Assembly (NCBI GenBank): GCA_963777565.1 | Contig: CAVZQZ010000007.1 | Coordinates: 62,001 to 126,000, forward strand | Direction of reading: 5' to 3' | Length of the DNA: 64,000 bases | Source: CALMEC01 sp963777565 | GTDB taxonomy: Bacteria > Actinomycetota > Thermoleophilia > Miltoncostaeales > Miltoncostaeaceae | Shown: piece by piece, positions 33,492-42,890 of the stretch | Position numbering within the stretch: the first letter of the stretch is position 1 | Layout: each line of letters begins with the position of its first letter | The notes under the pieces: generated by a model | Seen by the model: the letters and a program-made list of their open reading frames with translations, nothing else | Databases searched by the model: none | Told to the model about the DNA's origin: nothing | Made by a program: the position numbers and the translations under genes

Positions 33492-34326
33492 CACGGGCAC
33501 GGGGCGCCTCGTCGTGATCGCAACACCGATCGGCAACCTGGACGACCTCTCACCGCGCGCGGCCGCCGCCCTCGCCACGGCCGACCTCGTTGCCTGTGAA
33601 GACACCCGCCGCACCGCGACGCTGCTGCGTTACGCCGGTTCGACCGCTCCGATGCTCCCAGTGCATGAGCACAACGAAGCCGCACGCGGCGACGACCTCG
33701 TGCGACGGATGCGGGACGGGGTCAGTGTCGCACTGGTGACCGACGCCGGCCTTCCCGCGGTCAGCGATCCCGGCGCACGGATCGTCCGCGCCGCGATCGA
33801 CGCGGGCATCGAGGTCACCGTCATCCCGGGCCCCAGCGCGGTCGAGGTCGCCCTGGTGGCGTCCGGCCTTCCCACCGAGCCCCACATGTTCGTCGGGTTC
33901 CTACCACGTCGGCCGGCCGAGCGGGCCCGGCTGTTCGAGCGGCTCGAGGGGTGGCCCGGAAGCGTCGTCGCGTTCGAGAGCCCGAACCGGCTCGGCCGCT
34001 CGCTCGCCGACCTGGCCGCTGCCGATGCCGATCGCGAGGTCGCCGTGTGCCGCGAGCTGACCAAGCTGCACGAGGAGATCGTGCGGGGCACCGCCGCCGA
34101 CCTGGCGGAGCGCTTCGCGGGGCCCGTCAAGGGCGAGGTCACCGTCGTGATCGGACCGTCGCGATCCACCCCGGTCGAGCGGGACGTCGAGCAGGCGATC
34201 AACGTGCTGCTCGAGGCGGGACTCACCCCGGCCAAGGCGGCCGAGGTCGCCGCCGCCCTTAGTGTGGCCCCGCGGAACGTCGCCTACCGGGCGGCGGTGG
34301 CGGCGGCCAAGCGCACCGACAGATAG
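33484..34326 (+). CDS. rsmI: 16S rRNA 2'-O-ribose methyltransferase RsmI
   Basis: 280 residues. GRLVVIATPIGNLDDLSPRA, CEDTRRTATLL, VTDAGLPAVSDPGARIVRAA, VIPGPSAVEVALVASGLPTE, FVGFLPRRPAER and FESPNRL are the tetrapyrrole-methylase-fold blocks of RsmI, which methylates C1402 of 16S rRNA. The C-terminal helix-turn region (GLTPAKAAEVAAALSVAPRN) is complete. ATG lies within the end of the glucokinase gene. Confidence 0.95.
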   Translation: MPDTGTGRLVVIATPIGNLDDLSPRAAAALATADLVACEDTRRTATLLRYAGSTAPMLPVHEHNEAARGDDLVRRMRDGVSVALVTDAGLPAVSDPGARIVRAAIDAGIEVTVIPGPSAVEVALVASGLPTEPHMFVGFLPRRPAERARLFERLEGWPGSVVAFESPNRLGRSLADLAAADADREVAVCRELTKLHEEIVRGTAADLAERFAGPVKGEVTVVIGPSRSTPVERDVEQAINVLLEAGLTPAKAAEVAAALSVAPRNVAYRAAVAAAKRTDR

Positions 34327-34811
34327 GCGGCGTCGGGGACGAAGCCCGCCGGAGCCTCGCGCGCGATCCGCTCCAGGCGCTCCGAATCGGCGAGCACCCT
34401 GGCACGGGCGATCTGCTCCTCCACGGGAGCCACCGACACCGTGCGTCCACCGATCGTCACGGGCCGGGCCGACAGACGCAGCAGCGCGAAGTCGGCGTCC
34501 AGCGTCCCGGCCGGCCCGCGGAGCGTGAGTCCCCCGGTGAGGTCGACCTCGTGACCGGCGAACCGTCCGTTCGCACGGACCGAGCTGGCGCGGTCGTCGG
34601 TCGAACAGCCCGCGTCAATGCCGATCGCCGCGGCCGCGCGCGGTACCTGCCCCTCGGGGAGCTCGATATCGAGATCGCGGGGGGTGGCGCCGAATCCGAG
34701 CAGCGCACGTGCCGTCGAGCCGGTGACGAGCCAGTCGACGCCGACCTCGTCAAGCCGCGTGGCGAGGGCGATCAGGGTGCGTTCGAGCTCGGGAGGGAGG
34801 GAAGAGGGCAC
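34284..34811 (-). CDS. Nucleotidyltransferase-like protein
   Basis: 175 residues. DEVGVDWLVTGSTARALLGF then GATPRDLDIELPEGQVPRAA has the GS...RDLDIE pattern of minimal nucleotidyltransferases (GSxxR/L, DxD). Later VDLTGGLTLRGPAGTLDADF and VSVAPVEEQIARARVLADSE fit the third acidic strand and C-terminal helices. Substrate unknown. GTG start. Its 3' end overlaps rsmI by 43 bp on the opposite strand; its start diverges from metG with only 17 nt between. Confidence 0.7.
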   Translation of the reverse strand: MPSSLPPELERTLIALATRLDEVGVDWLVTGSTARALLGFGATPRDLDIELPEGQVPRAAAAIGIDAGCSTDDRASSVRANGRFAGHEVDLTGGLTLRGPAGTLDADFALLRLSARPVTIGGRTVSVAPVEEQIARARVLADSERLERIAREAPAGFVPDAAYLSVRLAAATAAR

Positions 34812-34814
34812 CGG

Positions 34815-34820
34815 TAGACT
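34815..34820 (+). promoter_or_regulatory. -10 element (TAGACT) of a leaderless promoter for metG
   Basis: TAGACT ends 8 nt before the metG ATG. The gap contains GTGAG but no usable Shine-Dalgarno at proper spacing. Confidence 0.5.
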
Positions 34821-34828
34821 TCCGTGAG

Positions 34829-36352
34829 ATGAGCGGCCGTTTCTACGTCACGACCCCGATCTACTACGTGAACGCAGAGCCGCACGTCGGTCACGCGTAC
34901 ACCACGATCATGGCCGACATCCTCGCCCGTCACCACCGCCAACTCGGCGACGACACGTTCTTCCTGACCGGGACCGACGAGCACGGCGACAAGATCGCGC
35001 GCGCGGCGGAGGCCCTCGGGCGGACCCCGAAGGAGCACACGGACGTGATCTCCACCCGGTTCCGGGAGCTGTGGGGAACGTTCGGGTTGTCGAACGACTT
35101 CTTCATTCGCACCACCGACCCGGAGCACTCGGCCGGCGTGCAGTCGGTGCTCGAGCGCATCTACGAGGCCGGTGACATCTACAAGGGGTCCTACGGCGGG
35201 TGGTACTGCACGTCGTGCGAGGCGTTCTACTCGGAGGACGACCTGCTCGAGGGGCGCAACTGCCCGGAGCATCGCCGCCCGGTGGAATGGGTCGAGGAGG
35301 AGAACTGGTTCTTCCGGCTGTCCGCCTACCGCGACCGGCTGCTCGCGCTGTACGACGCGAACCCGACCTTCGTACGTCCGCCGCACCGGCTCAACGAGGC
35401 GCGACGCATCGCGGAGGCCGTCGAGGACATCTCCATCTCGCGGGCCAACGTGACCTGGGGGGTACCCGTGCCGTGGGATCCGGCTCACGTCGTGTACGTG
35501 TGGGTCGACGCGCTGCTGAACTACTACACGGCCCCGTCCTACGCGCGGCCGGGACAGGACCTCACCTCCACTCTGTGGCCCCCCGACCTGCAGCTCCTCG
35601 CGAAGGACATCCTCAAGTTTCACGCGGTGATCTGGCCTGCGTTGCTCATGGCTGCCGGCCTCGAGCCGCCACGGGGCCTTTTCATCCACGGCTACGTGCT
35701 CAAGGGCGGCGAGCGGCTGTCGAAGACGACCGGCAACCTTGTCGACCCGCTGCCATACGTCGAGCGGTACGGCATCGACGCGCTGCGCTGGTACCTCGCC
35801 CGCGAGATCCGCTTCGGCGAGGATGGGACCTTCAGCGACGAGGGCTTCGACGCGCGCTACCACGGAGAGCTCGCGAACGAGTTCGGCAACCTCCTCAACC
35901 GGACCGTCGCCATGATCGGCCGCTACCGCGACGGGGTCGTGCCCACGGATGCCGGCGGCGACGCTGCGCTGGCGGCCGAGGTGGGCGAACGGGTCGCGGC
36001 GGTGACCGCGGCGTTCGAGCGGGTCGACATCACCGGAGCGGCCGAGGAGGCCTGGCGGCTCGTGCGACGCCTCAATCAGCTGGTGGAGGAGCGAACCCCC
36101 TGGGTGCTCGCGAAGGATCCGGCGCGCGCGGCGGAGCTCGACCAGGCGCTCGCATCGCTGGCGGAGGGGTTGCGGATCGCGGCGATCCTGCTGTGGCCGT
36201 ACATCCCGGGCTCCGCCGGCCGGGCCCTTGCGTCGCTCGGGCAGAGCGCCGACCAGCCCGCGCTCGCCGCCGCCGCCTGGGGCGCCGGCGCGGCACAGGC
36301 GCGCGCGGAGCCAGCCGGCCCGCTGTTTCCGCGCATCGAGCACGAGGAGTAG
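34829..36352 (+). CDS. metG: Methionyl-tRNA synthetase
   Basis: 507 residues. Rossmann core with PHVGHAYT (HIGH motif), TGTDEHGDKIARAAE, a CP-domain zinc-type knuckle (YCTSCEAFY, then NCPEH), ALLNYYTAP, LKFHAVIWPALLMAAGL, and LSKTTGN near residue 297 in place of KMSKSxGN. The anticodon-binding helices follow; the C-terminal tRNA-binding/dimerisation domain is absent, as in the short actinobacterial and mitochondrial form. Probably heads an operon with tatD, rsmA and ispE. Confidence 0.95.
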   Translation: MSGRFYVTTPIYYVNAEPHVGHAYTTIMADILARHHRQLGDDTFFLTGTDEHGDKIARAAEALGRTPKEHTDVISTRFRELWGTFGLSNDFFIRTTDPEHSAGVQSVLERIYEAGDIYKGSYGGWYCTSCEAFYSEDDLLEGRNCPEHRRPVEWVEEENWFFRLSAYRDRLLALYDANPTFVRPPHRLNEARRIAEAVEDISISRANVTWGVPVPWDPAHVVYVWVDALLNYYTAPSYARPGQDLTSTLWPPDLQLLAKDILKFHAVIWPALLMAAGLEPPRGLFIHGYVLKGGERLSKTTGNLVDPLPYVERYGIDALRWYLAREIRFGEDGTFSDEGFDARYHGELANEFGNLLNRTVAMIGRYRDGVVPTDAGGDAALAAEVGERVAAVTAAFERVDITGAAEEAWRLVRRLNQLVEERTPWVLAKDPARAAELDQALASLAEGLRIAAILLWPYIPGSAGRALASLGQSADQPALAAAAWGAGAAQARAEPAGPLFPRIEHEE

Positions 36353-36355
36353 GCC

Positions 36356-37106
36356 ACGGTCGACTCCCACACGCACCTGGCCTCGTGCGACGCGCCGGTC
36401 GGCGACCTCGTCGCGGAGGCGCTCGACGCCGGCGTGGAGCGCATCGTCACCATTGGCTGCGGCAGGGCGTCGAGCGAGCATGCCGTCGAGCTGACGCTCC
36501 AATTCCCCGAGGTCTACGCGGCGATCGGCGTGCACCCCCATGACGCCGACGGCTTCCGCCGGGCCGACGAGGAGTGGATGCGGCGGGCTGGCCGAGCAGC
36601 CGAAGGTCGTCGCGATCGGGGAGTGCGGCCTGGACTACCACCGCGACAATGCCACCCGTGAGGGTCAGATGCGGGCCTTCGTCACGCAGATCGGCCTCGC
36701 CCGCGAGCTCGACCTGCCGCTCGTGATCCACACGCGCGACGCCGACGACGACACGCTCGCGGTCCTGGCGCGCGAGGCCGAGGGGCACCCGGTGATCCTG
36801 CACTGCTTCAGCATGGTCGGCCGCGTGGACGAGGTCATGGAGCGCGGCTACCTCACGAGCTTCGCCGGCCAGGTGACCTATCCCACCGCGACCGACCTCC
36901 AGGATGCGGCACGCCGCATCCCGCCGGAGCATCTGCTCGTCGAGACCGACGCGCCGTATCTCTCGCCGGTCCCCCGTCGCGGCCGTCCGAACCGTCCCGC
37001 CAACGTCGCCCACACCCTGCGGTTCCTGGCCGAGCTTCGCGGAGAGGAGGCCGAGTCGCTGGATGCCATCACCACCGCCAACGCCGCCAGAGTCTTCGGC
37101 TGGTAG
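36356..37106 (+). pseudogene. tatD: TatD family DNase, frameshifted and without a standard start
   Basis: VDSHTHLASCDAPVGDLVAE then GVERIVTIGC and FPEVYAAIGVHPHDADGF run from 36359; after about 36590 the frame shifts and continues LAEQPKVVAIGECGLDYHRD, PLVIHTRDADDDT, VILHCFSMVGR and HLLVETDAPYLSP to the end. Removing one G from GGCGGGCTGG restores a full TatD protein. There is also no ATG/GTG/TTG between the metG stop and VDSHTH; ACG (36356) is the only near-cognate codon. All metal-ligand motifs (HTH, GECGLD, H, TDAP) are intact, so sequencing error is as likely as decay. Confidence 0.85.
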
Positions 37107-37923
37107 CCCCGACCGGGTCGGCACCGCGCGCCTGCTCCAGGCGCACGGCCTGCGACCCGATACGGAGCTCGGTCAGCACTTCCTCCTGGACGAGAACCTC
37201 GCCGACCTGGCGGTGCGCCAGGCGCGGGTCGGTCCCGAGGACGTGGTGCTCGAGGTCGGCGCCGGCGTCGGCACCCTGACCGTCGCGATCGCCCGCGCCG
37301 CCCGCTTCGTGCACACCATCGAGATCGACATCAGGCTCGAGCCGGTACTGCGCGACGCGCTCACCGGCATCGACAACGTCGCGATCCACTGGGCGGACGT
37401 CCTCGCCGCGAACCTGGAGGCACTCGACCCGGCGCCGACGCGAATGGTCGCGAACCTCCCGTATGCCATCGCGACGCCGATCGTGCTGGAGTCGCTCTGG
37501 CGGCTCCCCGAGATCGACGTCTGGACCGTGATGGTCCAGCGCGAGGTGGCCGACCGCTGGCTTGCGCCGGTGGGGTCGGCGGCGTACGGCGGGCCGACCG
37601 TGCTCCTGCGACTCGCGACCAGGTCGTTCTTCATGCGTGGCGTCGGGCCGCAGGTGTTCACACCCAGGCCGCGGGTGGAGTCGGCCATCGTCGGGTTGGA
37701 GCGGACCGGTCCCGGGCCGGCGCCGCCGGTGCGCAGCCTCGTGCACGCCGCCTTCGCGCAACGACGAAAGACGCTGGTCAACGCACTCGGCGCCGCCGGG
37801 GCCGACAAGGCGGCGGTCGCGGCTGCCCTCGTTGCCAGGGGAATCGCACCGACCGCCAGGGCGCAGGAGCTGCCCCCGGAGGTCTATCCAGAGCTCACGC
37901 GGGAGCTCGCGTGGACCACCTGA
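37063..37923 (+). CDS. rsmA: 16S rRNA dimethyladenosine transferase RsmA/KsgA
   Basis: 286 residues. After a Pro/Ser-rich start, RLLQAHGLRPDTELGQHFLL DENLADLAV, then VLEVGAGVGTLTVAIARAA (SAM motif I), TIEIDIRLEPVL, MVANLPYAIATPIV (motif IV, NLPY), and PRPRVESAIVGLER. It dimethylates A1518/A1519 of 16S rRNA. ATG 37063 lies inside the tatD end (44-nt overlap); no other start fits the conserved N-terminus, so coupling to tatD translation is likely. Confidence 0.94.
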   Translation: MPSPPPTPPESSAGSPDRVGTARLLQAHGLRPDTELGQHFLLDENLADLAVRQARVGPEDVVLEVGAGVGTLTVAIARAARFVHTIEIDIRLEPVLRDALTGIDNVAIHWADVLAANLEALDPAPTRMVANLPYAIATPIVLESLWRLPEIDVWTVMVQREVADRWLAPVGSAAYGGPTVLLRLATRSFFMRGVGPQVFTPRPRVESAIVGLERTGPGPAPPVRSLVHAAFAQRRKTLVNALGAAGADKAAVAAALVARGIAPTARAQELPPEVYPELTRELAWTT

Positions 37924-38747
37924 CGTTGACGGCTCCCGCCAAGCTCAACCTGCGGCTGCTCGTCGGGCCCGCAGGGGCGGACGGATACCACCCGATCCGG
38001 TCGCTGCTGGTGGCGCTCGACGGGTTGAGCGACACGATCACGATCACGCGGGCGGACGAGCGCGTGGTGCGCTGCCCCGGGCTCGACGGCCCCGCCAACC
38101 TCGCCTGGCAGGCGCTCGACGCCCTCGAGCGCGCCGTCGGGCGGCCCGTCAGCTGTGCGGTCGACATCGCCAAGCGCATACCCGCGCAGGCCGGCCTCGG
38201 CGGAGGGTCGAGCGACGCGGCGATCACCCTGTGCGGCGCGAACCGGCTGCTGGGCCTCGGCCTCGACGAGGGCGCGCTCGAGGCGGTCGCGGCGCAGGTC
38301 GGATCCGACGTGCCGTTCTTCATCCGGGGCGGCGCGCAGTGGGCCACGGGACGCGGTGAACGGCTCACGCCCGCCCGGACCCCCGCCTTCGTCGCGCTGA
38401 TCGCCGCGCCCCCGTTCGGGCTCTCGACGGCCGACGTCTACCGCGCCTTCGATGACGGGCCGCCACCCTTCCCGGACGACGGGGTGGAGGCGCCCGAGGG
38501 CATGCCGGAGCTGGCGGACTGGGTTCGGAATGACCTCTGGCTTGCCGCCGCGAGCCTGCAGCCGGCGCTCCACCGGCTGACCGCCGAACTGCTGAACGCC
38601 AGGGCGCACGCTGCCCTCCTGTGCGGCAGCGGGGCCGCCCTGGCCGGGCTCTACACGTCGCCCGAGTCCGCTCGCCGCGGCGTCGCGGCACTCGGGGCCG
38701 CCGCGCCTGACGTCCGCTGCTGGGTGACCACGCCCTCGCGCGCCTGA
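37911..38747 (+). CDS. ispE: 4-diphosphocytidyl-2-C-methyl-D-erythritol kinase
   Basis: 278 residues, GHMP kinase of the MEP isoprenoid pathway. DHLTLTAPAKLNLRLLVGPA then DGYHPIRSLLVALDGLSDTI (IspE motif with substrate-binding Lys/Asn), ATP loop RIPAQAGLGGGSSDAA, and GSDVPFFIRGGAQWATGRGE. The last helix region LLCGSGAALAGLY is the GHMP motif 3. GTG start overlaps the rsmA stop by 13 nt. The tatD-rsmA-ispE order is a common bacterial arrangement. Confidence 0.95.
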   Translation: MDHLTLTAPAKLNLRLLVGPAGADGYHPIRSLLVALDGLSDTITITRADERVVRCPGLDGPANLAWQALDALERAVGRPVSCAVDIAKRIPAQAGLGGGSSDAAITLCGANRLLGLGLDEGALEAVAAQVGSDVPFFIRGGAQWATGRGERLTPARTPAFVALIAAPPFGLSTADVYRAFDDGPPPFPDDGVEAPEGMPELADWVRNDLWLAAASLQPALHRLTAELLNARAHAALLCGSGAALAGLYTSPESARRGVAALGAAAPDVRCWVTTPSRA

Positions 38748-38780
38748 CCCTGCCTCCACCACGGTGCGCGGGGCTGGCGC

Positions 38781-38786
38781 TACACT
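38781..38786 (+). promoter_or_regulatory. -10 element (TACACT) of a leaderless promoter
   Basis: TACACT ends 8 nt before the GTG at 38795. Confidence 0.5.
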
Positions 38787-38794
38787 CGGAACAC

Positions 38795-39169
38795 GTGAAC
38801 CATCCCGTCATCACCATCGAGGACCCGTCGGGGCTCCCCGGGCGGAACGGTCCGAATTGGCTGCAGGGGCGACGACTCATGATCGCCGCCGGCATCGCGA
38901 TCGCCGAGGTCGTGATCTATCTCCTGCTCGATCCGTCCCGTTGGCTGGGCATCCTGCTCGTCGGCGCGATCCTGGCCGCGTGCATCGCCCTGTCCGGGCG
39001 CATGAGGCCGGGGGTCGGTCGCGACCTGGTGCTCATCGCCGGCCTCGCACAGGCGATGGTCATCGCGCTGCCGGTCCTCGTGGGCTTCGTGACGCTCGTC
39101 GTCGCCGCGCTCCTCGTGCTCCTGGTCATCGCCGTGTTCGTGGTCATCGGACTTCGCTTCCGCCGCTGA
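38795..39169 (+). CDS. Small membrane protein with three TM segments
   Basis: 124 residues: cytoplasmic start MNHPVITIEDPSGLPGRNGP, then helices at about 29-46 (LMIAAGIAIAEVVIYLLL), 50-66 (LGILLVGAILAACIALS) and a long hydrophobic region 78-120 (LVLIAGLAQAMVIALPVLVG then FVTLVVAALLVLLVIAVFVV) ending in RFRR. No recognised family. Leaderless GTG start supported by the -10 box. Followed almost at once by the subtilase gene, which may be cotranscribed. Confidence 0.7.
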   Translation: MNHPVITIEDPSGLPGRNGPNWLQGRRLMIAAGIAIAEVVIYLLLDPSRWLGILLVGAILAACIALSGRMRPGVGRDLVLIAGLAQAMVIALPVLVGFVTLVVAALLVLLVIAVFVVIGLRFRR

Positions 39170-39186
39170 TCGTCGCCGCCCCCGCG

Positions 39187-40671
39187 GTGCCGCCGCCTCC
39201 GCCTCAATACGCGCTCGCCACCCTGCGCCCCGGCGCATCGCCTGCGCTGCTCGGCGACGGCGCCGAACGCCTCCTGCCGGGGTCACGCACGTTTCTCGTC
39301 CGGTTGGGGACCGGCACGACGCTCGCCGGGCTGCGCCGACTGTCCGGGGTGGCCGCCGTCGAGCCGGACCGCGTGCGCACCCGCACCGGGCGGGTCGACC
39401 CGCTCATTCCGCAGCAGACCTACCTGCGCCAGATCGTCTGGACGCCGCCGACTGGCCGCCGCCGCCCGCTCGTCGCCGTCCTCGACACCGGTGTCGACGG
39501 GGCGTCTCGTGATCTTCGCGACCAGATCGTCACCGGCTTCGCGCGGTCCTTCATCGACGACTCTCCCGCGCTCAACGACCGGTCGGGGCACGGGACGCAC
39601 GTCGCGGGGATCATCGCGGCCACGGCCGGCAACGGCGTTGGCGTGGCCGGGGTGGCGAACGCGCGGCTCTTGATCGTCAAGGTCGCCGATGCGCAGGGTC
39701 GCGCCACGACGTCGACGCTGGTGCGCGGCATCCGGTATGCGGTCGCCCGAGGCGCGCGCATCATCAACCTCTCGTTCGGCGGCGCGGGCTACTCGGAGCT
39801 CGAGCAGAACACGATCCTCGAGGCGCGGCGCGCGGGTGCCCTGGTGATCGCGGCGGCCGGCAACTCCGGCGGCGTCGGCAGCCCGCGCGAGTACCCCGGC
39901 GCGTACCGGCACGTGCTCACCGTCGCGGCGGCCAGAGCCGACGGCAGTGCCATCATCGACTCGACACGGGGTCCACAGGTCGCGATCGCCGCACCCGGCA
40001 AGCGCGTGTTCTCGACGCTCCCGAACGGCCGGTACGGGCGGCGGACCGGAACCTCGATGGCCGCCGCCGTGGTGTCGGGCGCGGCAGCCAGGCTGCTCGC
40101 CGCCCGCCCGGGGCTCGATGCCTCGCAGCTGCGGTCCCTCCTGCTGGACCACGCCCGCGACGTCGCCACCCCCGGACGCGACGACGCCACCGGATGGGGG
40201 CTGCTCGACCTGCGCGCGGCGCTCACGGCTCCGACCCCACGGCGGGACAGCGCCGAACCGAACGACGATCCCGCCCTCGCCCGGCGTCTGCCGGAGCTCG
40301 ATCCGGGCGTGGCGACGGGGGAGGTGGCGGTCGAGGGAAGCGTGGAGCAGTGGGCGGACCCAAAGGACGACTACCGCGTCCGCCTCGGCGCCGGCGATTC
40401 CCTCGAGCTCGACGTCCACAGCCTGGCCGACCAGGACCTCGACCTGCTGATCTGGCGGCCGGACGCGCCGGCCTTCGCGCCCGGAGGGGCCTATGCGCGC
40501 CGATGGCTCGCGGCGGCCGCGCTCGGCCCTGGGACCTCCGAGGTGCTGCGGTACACGGCGACGCAGGCGGGCGTCCACACCGTCGAGGTGCGGGGAGCGT
40601 CGGGGCGCGGGCGGTACCGGCTGATCGTCCGCAGGATCGCGGCGCCGCCGGTGCTCCCGCCGGTTCCCTGA
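39187..40671 (+). CDS. Subtilisin-like serine protease (S8) with C-terminal PPC-like domain
   Basis: About 494 residues. A short inhibitor-I9-like prodomain (ALATLRPGASPALLGDGAER to VAAVEPDRV), then catalytic Asp in VLDTGVDG, His in GHGTHVAGI, oxyanion Asn in IAAAGNSGG and Ser in GTSMAA. After about residue 365 a beta-rich domain begins DSAEPNDDPALARRLPEL, with LDVHSLADQDLDLLIWRP and HTVEVRGASGRGRYRLIVRR, resembling the pre-peptidase C-terminal domain. Only GTG 39187 is a usable start and it leaves no complete signal peptide; LIVAAPAV just upstream looks like the end of one. Confidence 0.85.
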   Translation: MPPPPPQYALATLRPGASPALLGDGAERLLPGSRTFLVRLGTGTTLAGLRRLSGVAAVEPDRVRTRTGRVDPLIPQQTYLRQIVWTPPTGRRRPLVAVLDTGVDGASRDLRDQIVTGFARSFIDDSPALNDRSGHGTHVAGIIAATAGNGVGVAGVANARLLIVKVADAQGRATTSTLVRGIRYAVARGARIINLSFGGAGYSELEQNTILEARRAGALVIAAAGNSGGVGSPREYPGAYRHVLTVAAARADGSAIIDSTRGPQVAIAAPGKRVFSTLPNGRYGRRTGTSMAAAVVSGAAARLLAARPGLDASQLRSLLLDHARDVATPGRDDATGWGLLDLRAALTAPTPRRDSAEPNDDPALARRLPELDPGVATGEVAVEGSVEQWADPKDDYRVRLGAGDSLELDVHSLADQDLDLLIWRPDAPAFAPGGAYARRWLAAAALGPGTSEVLRYTATQAGVHTVEVRGASGRGRYRLIVRRIAAPPVLPPVP

Positions 40672-40749
40672 ACCGGACGCCGGTGAAAGTGGCGTTGCGG
40701 AAGCGTCAACGAACGTGCCCCGCCGCGCCTCCTGCGCAAGAATGGGAGG

Positions 40750-42885
40750 ATGGAGACGGCACCGCAACGACGTCGGACCCGGCGAACCGCGAACGGCCCG
40801 AGCCTGGTCGACCCCGCGCTCTACATCAACCGTGAGCTCTCGTGGCTCGAGTTCAACGCACGGGTGCTCGCGCTCGCCGCCGATCCCGAGCTGCCGCTGT
40901 TCGAGCGCTGCAAGTTCCTGGCGATCTTCTCGAGCAATCTCGACGAGTTCTTCATGGTCCGGGTCGCCGGCCATCAGGACGCGCTCGAGGCGGGGCGCGC
41001 GCCGACCACGCCGGACCAGCACCGGGCGCGACGAGGTGCTCGACCGCGTCGCGGAGCGCGCGTGCCGAGCTGATGGCCGAGCAGGGCCGCCTGTGGAAGG
41101 AGTCGATCCGCCCCGATCTCGCCGCGAGCCGGCATCGCGATCATGGCGCTCGCCGACCTCGACGCCCGAGCGGCCAAGCGCGTCGAGCTGATCTTCGACC
41201 GCGAGGTCTACCCGGTCCTCACGCCACTGGCCGTCGGACCGGGGCTGCCGTTCCCGTACATCTCCGGCCTGTCGCTCAACCTCGGCGCTGCGCGTACGCG
41301 ACCCCGTGTCGGCGAGACGCCGGTTCGCGCGCGTCAAGGTGCCACCGCGGACTCCCGCGATTCATCCCGGTGCCCGGCGGCTTCGTCCCGATCGAGGACA
41401 TCGTCCGGGAGCACGTCGAGCGGCTCTTCCCGGGGATGGAGGTCATCGACACCGTGCTCTTCCGCGTCACGCGCGACGCGGACTTCTCGATCTCGGACGA
41501 GTCCGACGACCTGCTCGGCGCCGTCGAGGCACAGCTTCGCCGCCGACGGTTCGGCCACGTGGTGCGACTCGAGGTGGAGGAGCAGCGCCCCCGAGGCGAT
41601 CGTTGGCCCAGCTCCGCGAGGCGCTCGAGGCTGGCACCCCGTGATACGTACCGCGATCTCGGCGATCGCTCGACTTCACCAGCGCTCTGGCAGCTCGCTC
41701 GAGCATGGACGACGACCGGACCTGCGCGAGCCCGCGTGGGAGCCGCGCACCCGCCCGCGCCTCCGCGCCGAGGACGGCGAGTCGATCGACATGTTCGGCG
41801 TCATCCGCGCAGGGCGACGTGCTCGTGCATCACCCCTACGACGACTTCCAGACCAGCGTCGAGCGGTTCGTGGAGCAGGCCGTCGAGGATCCCGAACGTC
41901 CTCGCGATCAAGCAGACCGTGTACCGCACGAGCGGCGACTCGCCGATCGTGCCGGCGCTGATGCGCGCCGCGGAGCAGGGCAAGCAGACCGTCTGCCTCG
42001 TGGAGCTGCAGGCCCGGTTCGACGAGGAGCGCAACATCCAGTGGGCGCGGGCTCTCGAGCGGTCCGGCGTGCACGTCGTCTACGGTCTCGTCGGGGCTGC
42101 AAGACCCACGCCAAGCTCGCCCTGGTGGTTCGCCGCGAGGGCAAGCACGTGCGCCGCTACGTCCACATCGGCACCGGCAACTACAACCCGACCACCGCCC
42201 GCCTCTACACCGACCTCGGGCTCTTCACCTGCCGCGAGGACATCGCCGAGGACGTCGCCGACCTGTTCAACCACCTGACCGGTTTCGCGCGCTCGCCCGA
42301 GTACCGAAGAGTGCTCGTCGCGCCCGACTCGACTGCGCGACGGCATCGTCGGCGAGATCGAGCGGTCGCGGACGCGCACGCGCCGGGACGCCCGCGCGCG
42401 TCGTCATGAAGCTGAACTCGATCATCGACGGCGCCATCATCCAGGCGATCTACCGCGGCGTCGCAGGCCGGGGTGCCGGTCGATCTGATCGGTCCGCGGC
42501 ATCCGCGGACTGCGTCCCGGCGTGCCGGGCGTGAGCGACAACGTGCGCGTGATGTCGATCGTCGGGCGCTTCCTCGAGCACGCCCGCGATCTTCGCGTTC
42601 ACCAGCGGCGACGAGACCCGCTACTGGATCGGCTCGGCCGACATGATGGCCCGCAACCTCGACAACCGCGTCGAGCTGCTCGCGCCGGTGGAGGATGCCA
42701 CCGCCCACGATGAGCTGGCGGCGATCCTGGAGGCCTGCCTCGGCGACAGCGCGCTCGCCTGGGCGCTCAGCCCGGATGGCGCCTGGAGCCGGGTCGAAGG
42801 TCCGCCCGACGCGCCGCCGCGCAACAGCCAGGACGAGTTGATGGCCCGCGCCGCGGCCCGCCCTTCCGCCCCTTCCGCCGCGTAG
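40750..42885 (+). pseudogene. ppk1: Polyphosphate kinase Ppk1, broken by many +1 insertions
   Basis: Starts METAPQRRRTRRTANGPSLV then LYINRELSWLEFNARVLALA and SSNLDEFFMVRVAGHQDALE. From about 41030 to 42590 the sequence changes frame some 14 times, yet every piece is Ppk1: VYPVLTPLAVGPGLPFPYIS, RFIPVPGGFVPIEDIVREHV, GDVLVHHPYDDFQTSVERFV, IKQTVYRTSGDSPIVPALMR, KTHAKLALVVRR, HIGTGNYNPTTARLYTDLGL, MKLNSIIDGAIIQAIYR, ETRYWIGSADMMARNLDNRV. Almost every change is explained by one extra base. Catalytic motifs are intact, so technical error or very recent decay; function would be polyP synthesis from ATP. Confidence 0.88.
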
Positions 42886-42890
42886 CGCGC

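Noticed and set aside
41030..42600. Programmed frameshifting or selenocysteine recoding as an explanation for broken ppk1
   Set aside because: Too many sites, no shared slippery sequence or stimulatory structure, and the breaks are extra bases rather than in-frame UGA codons.
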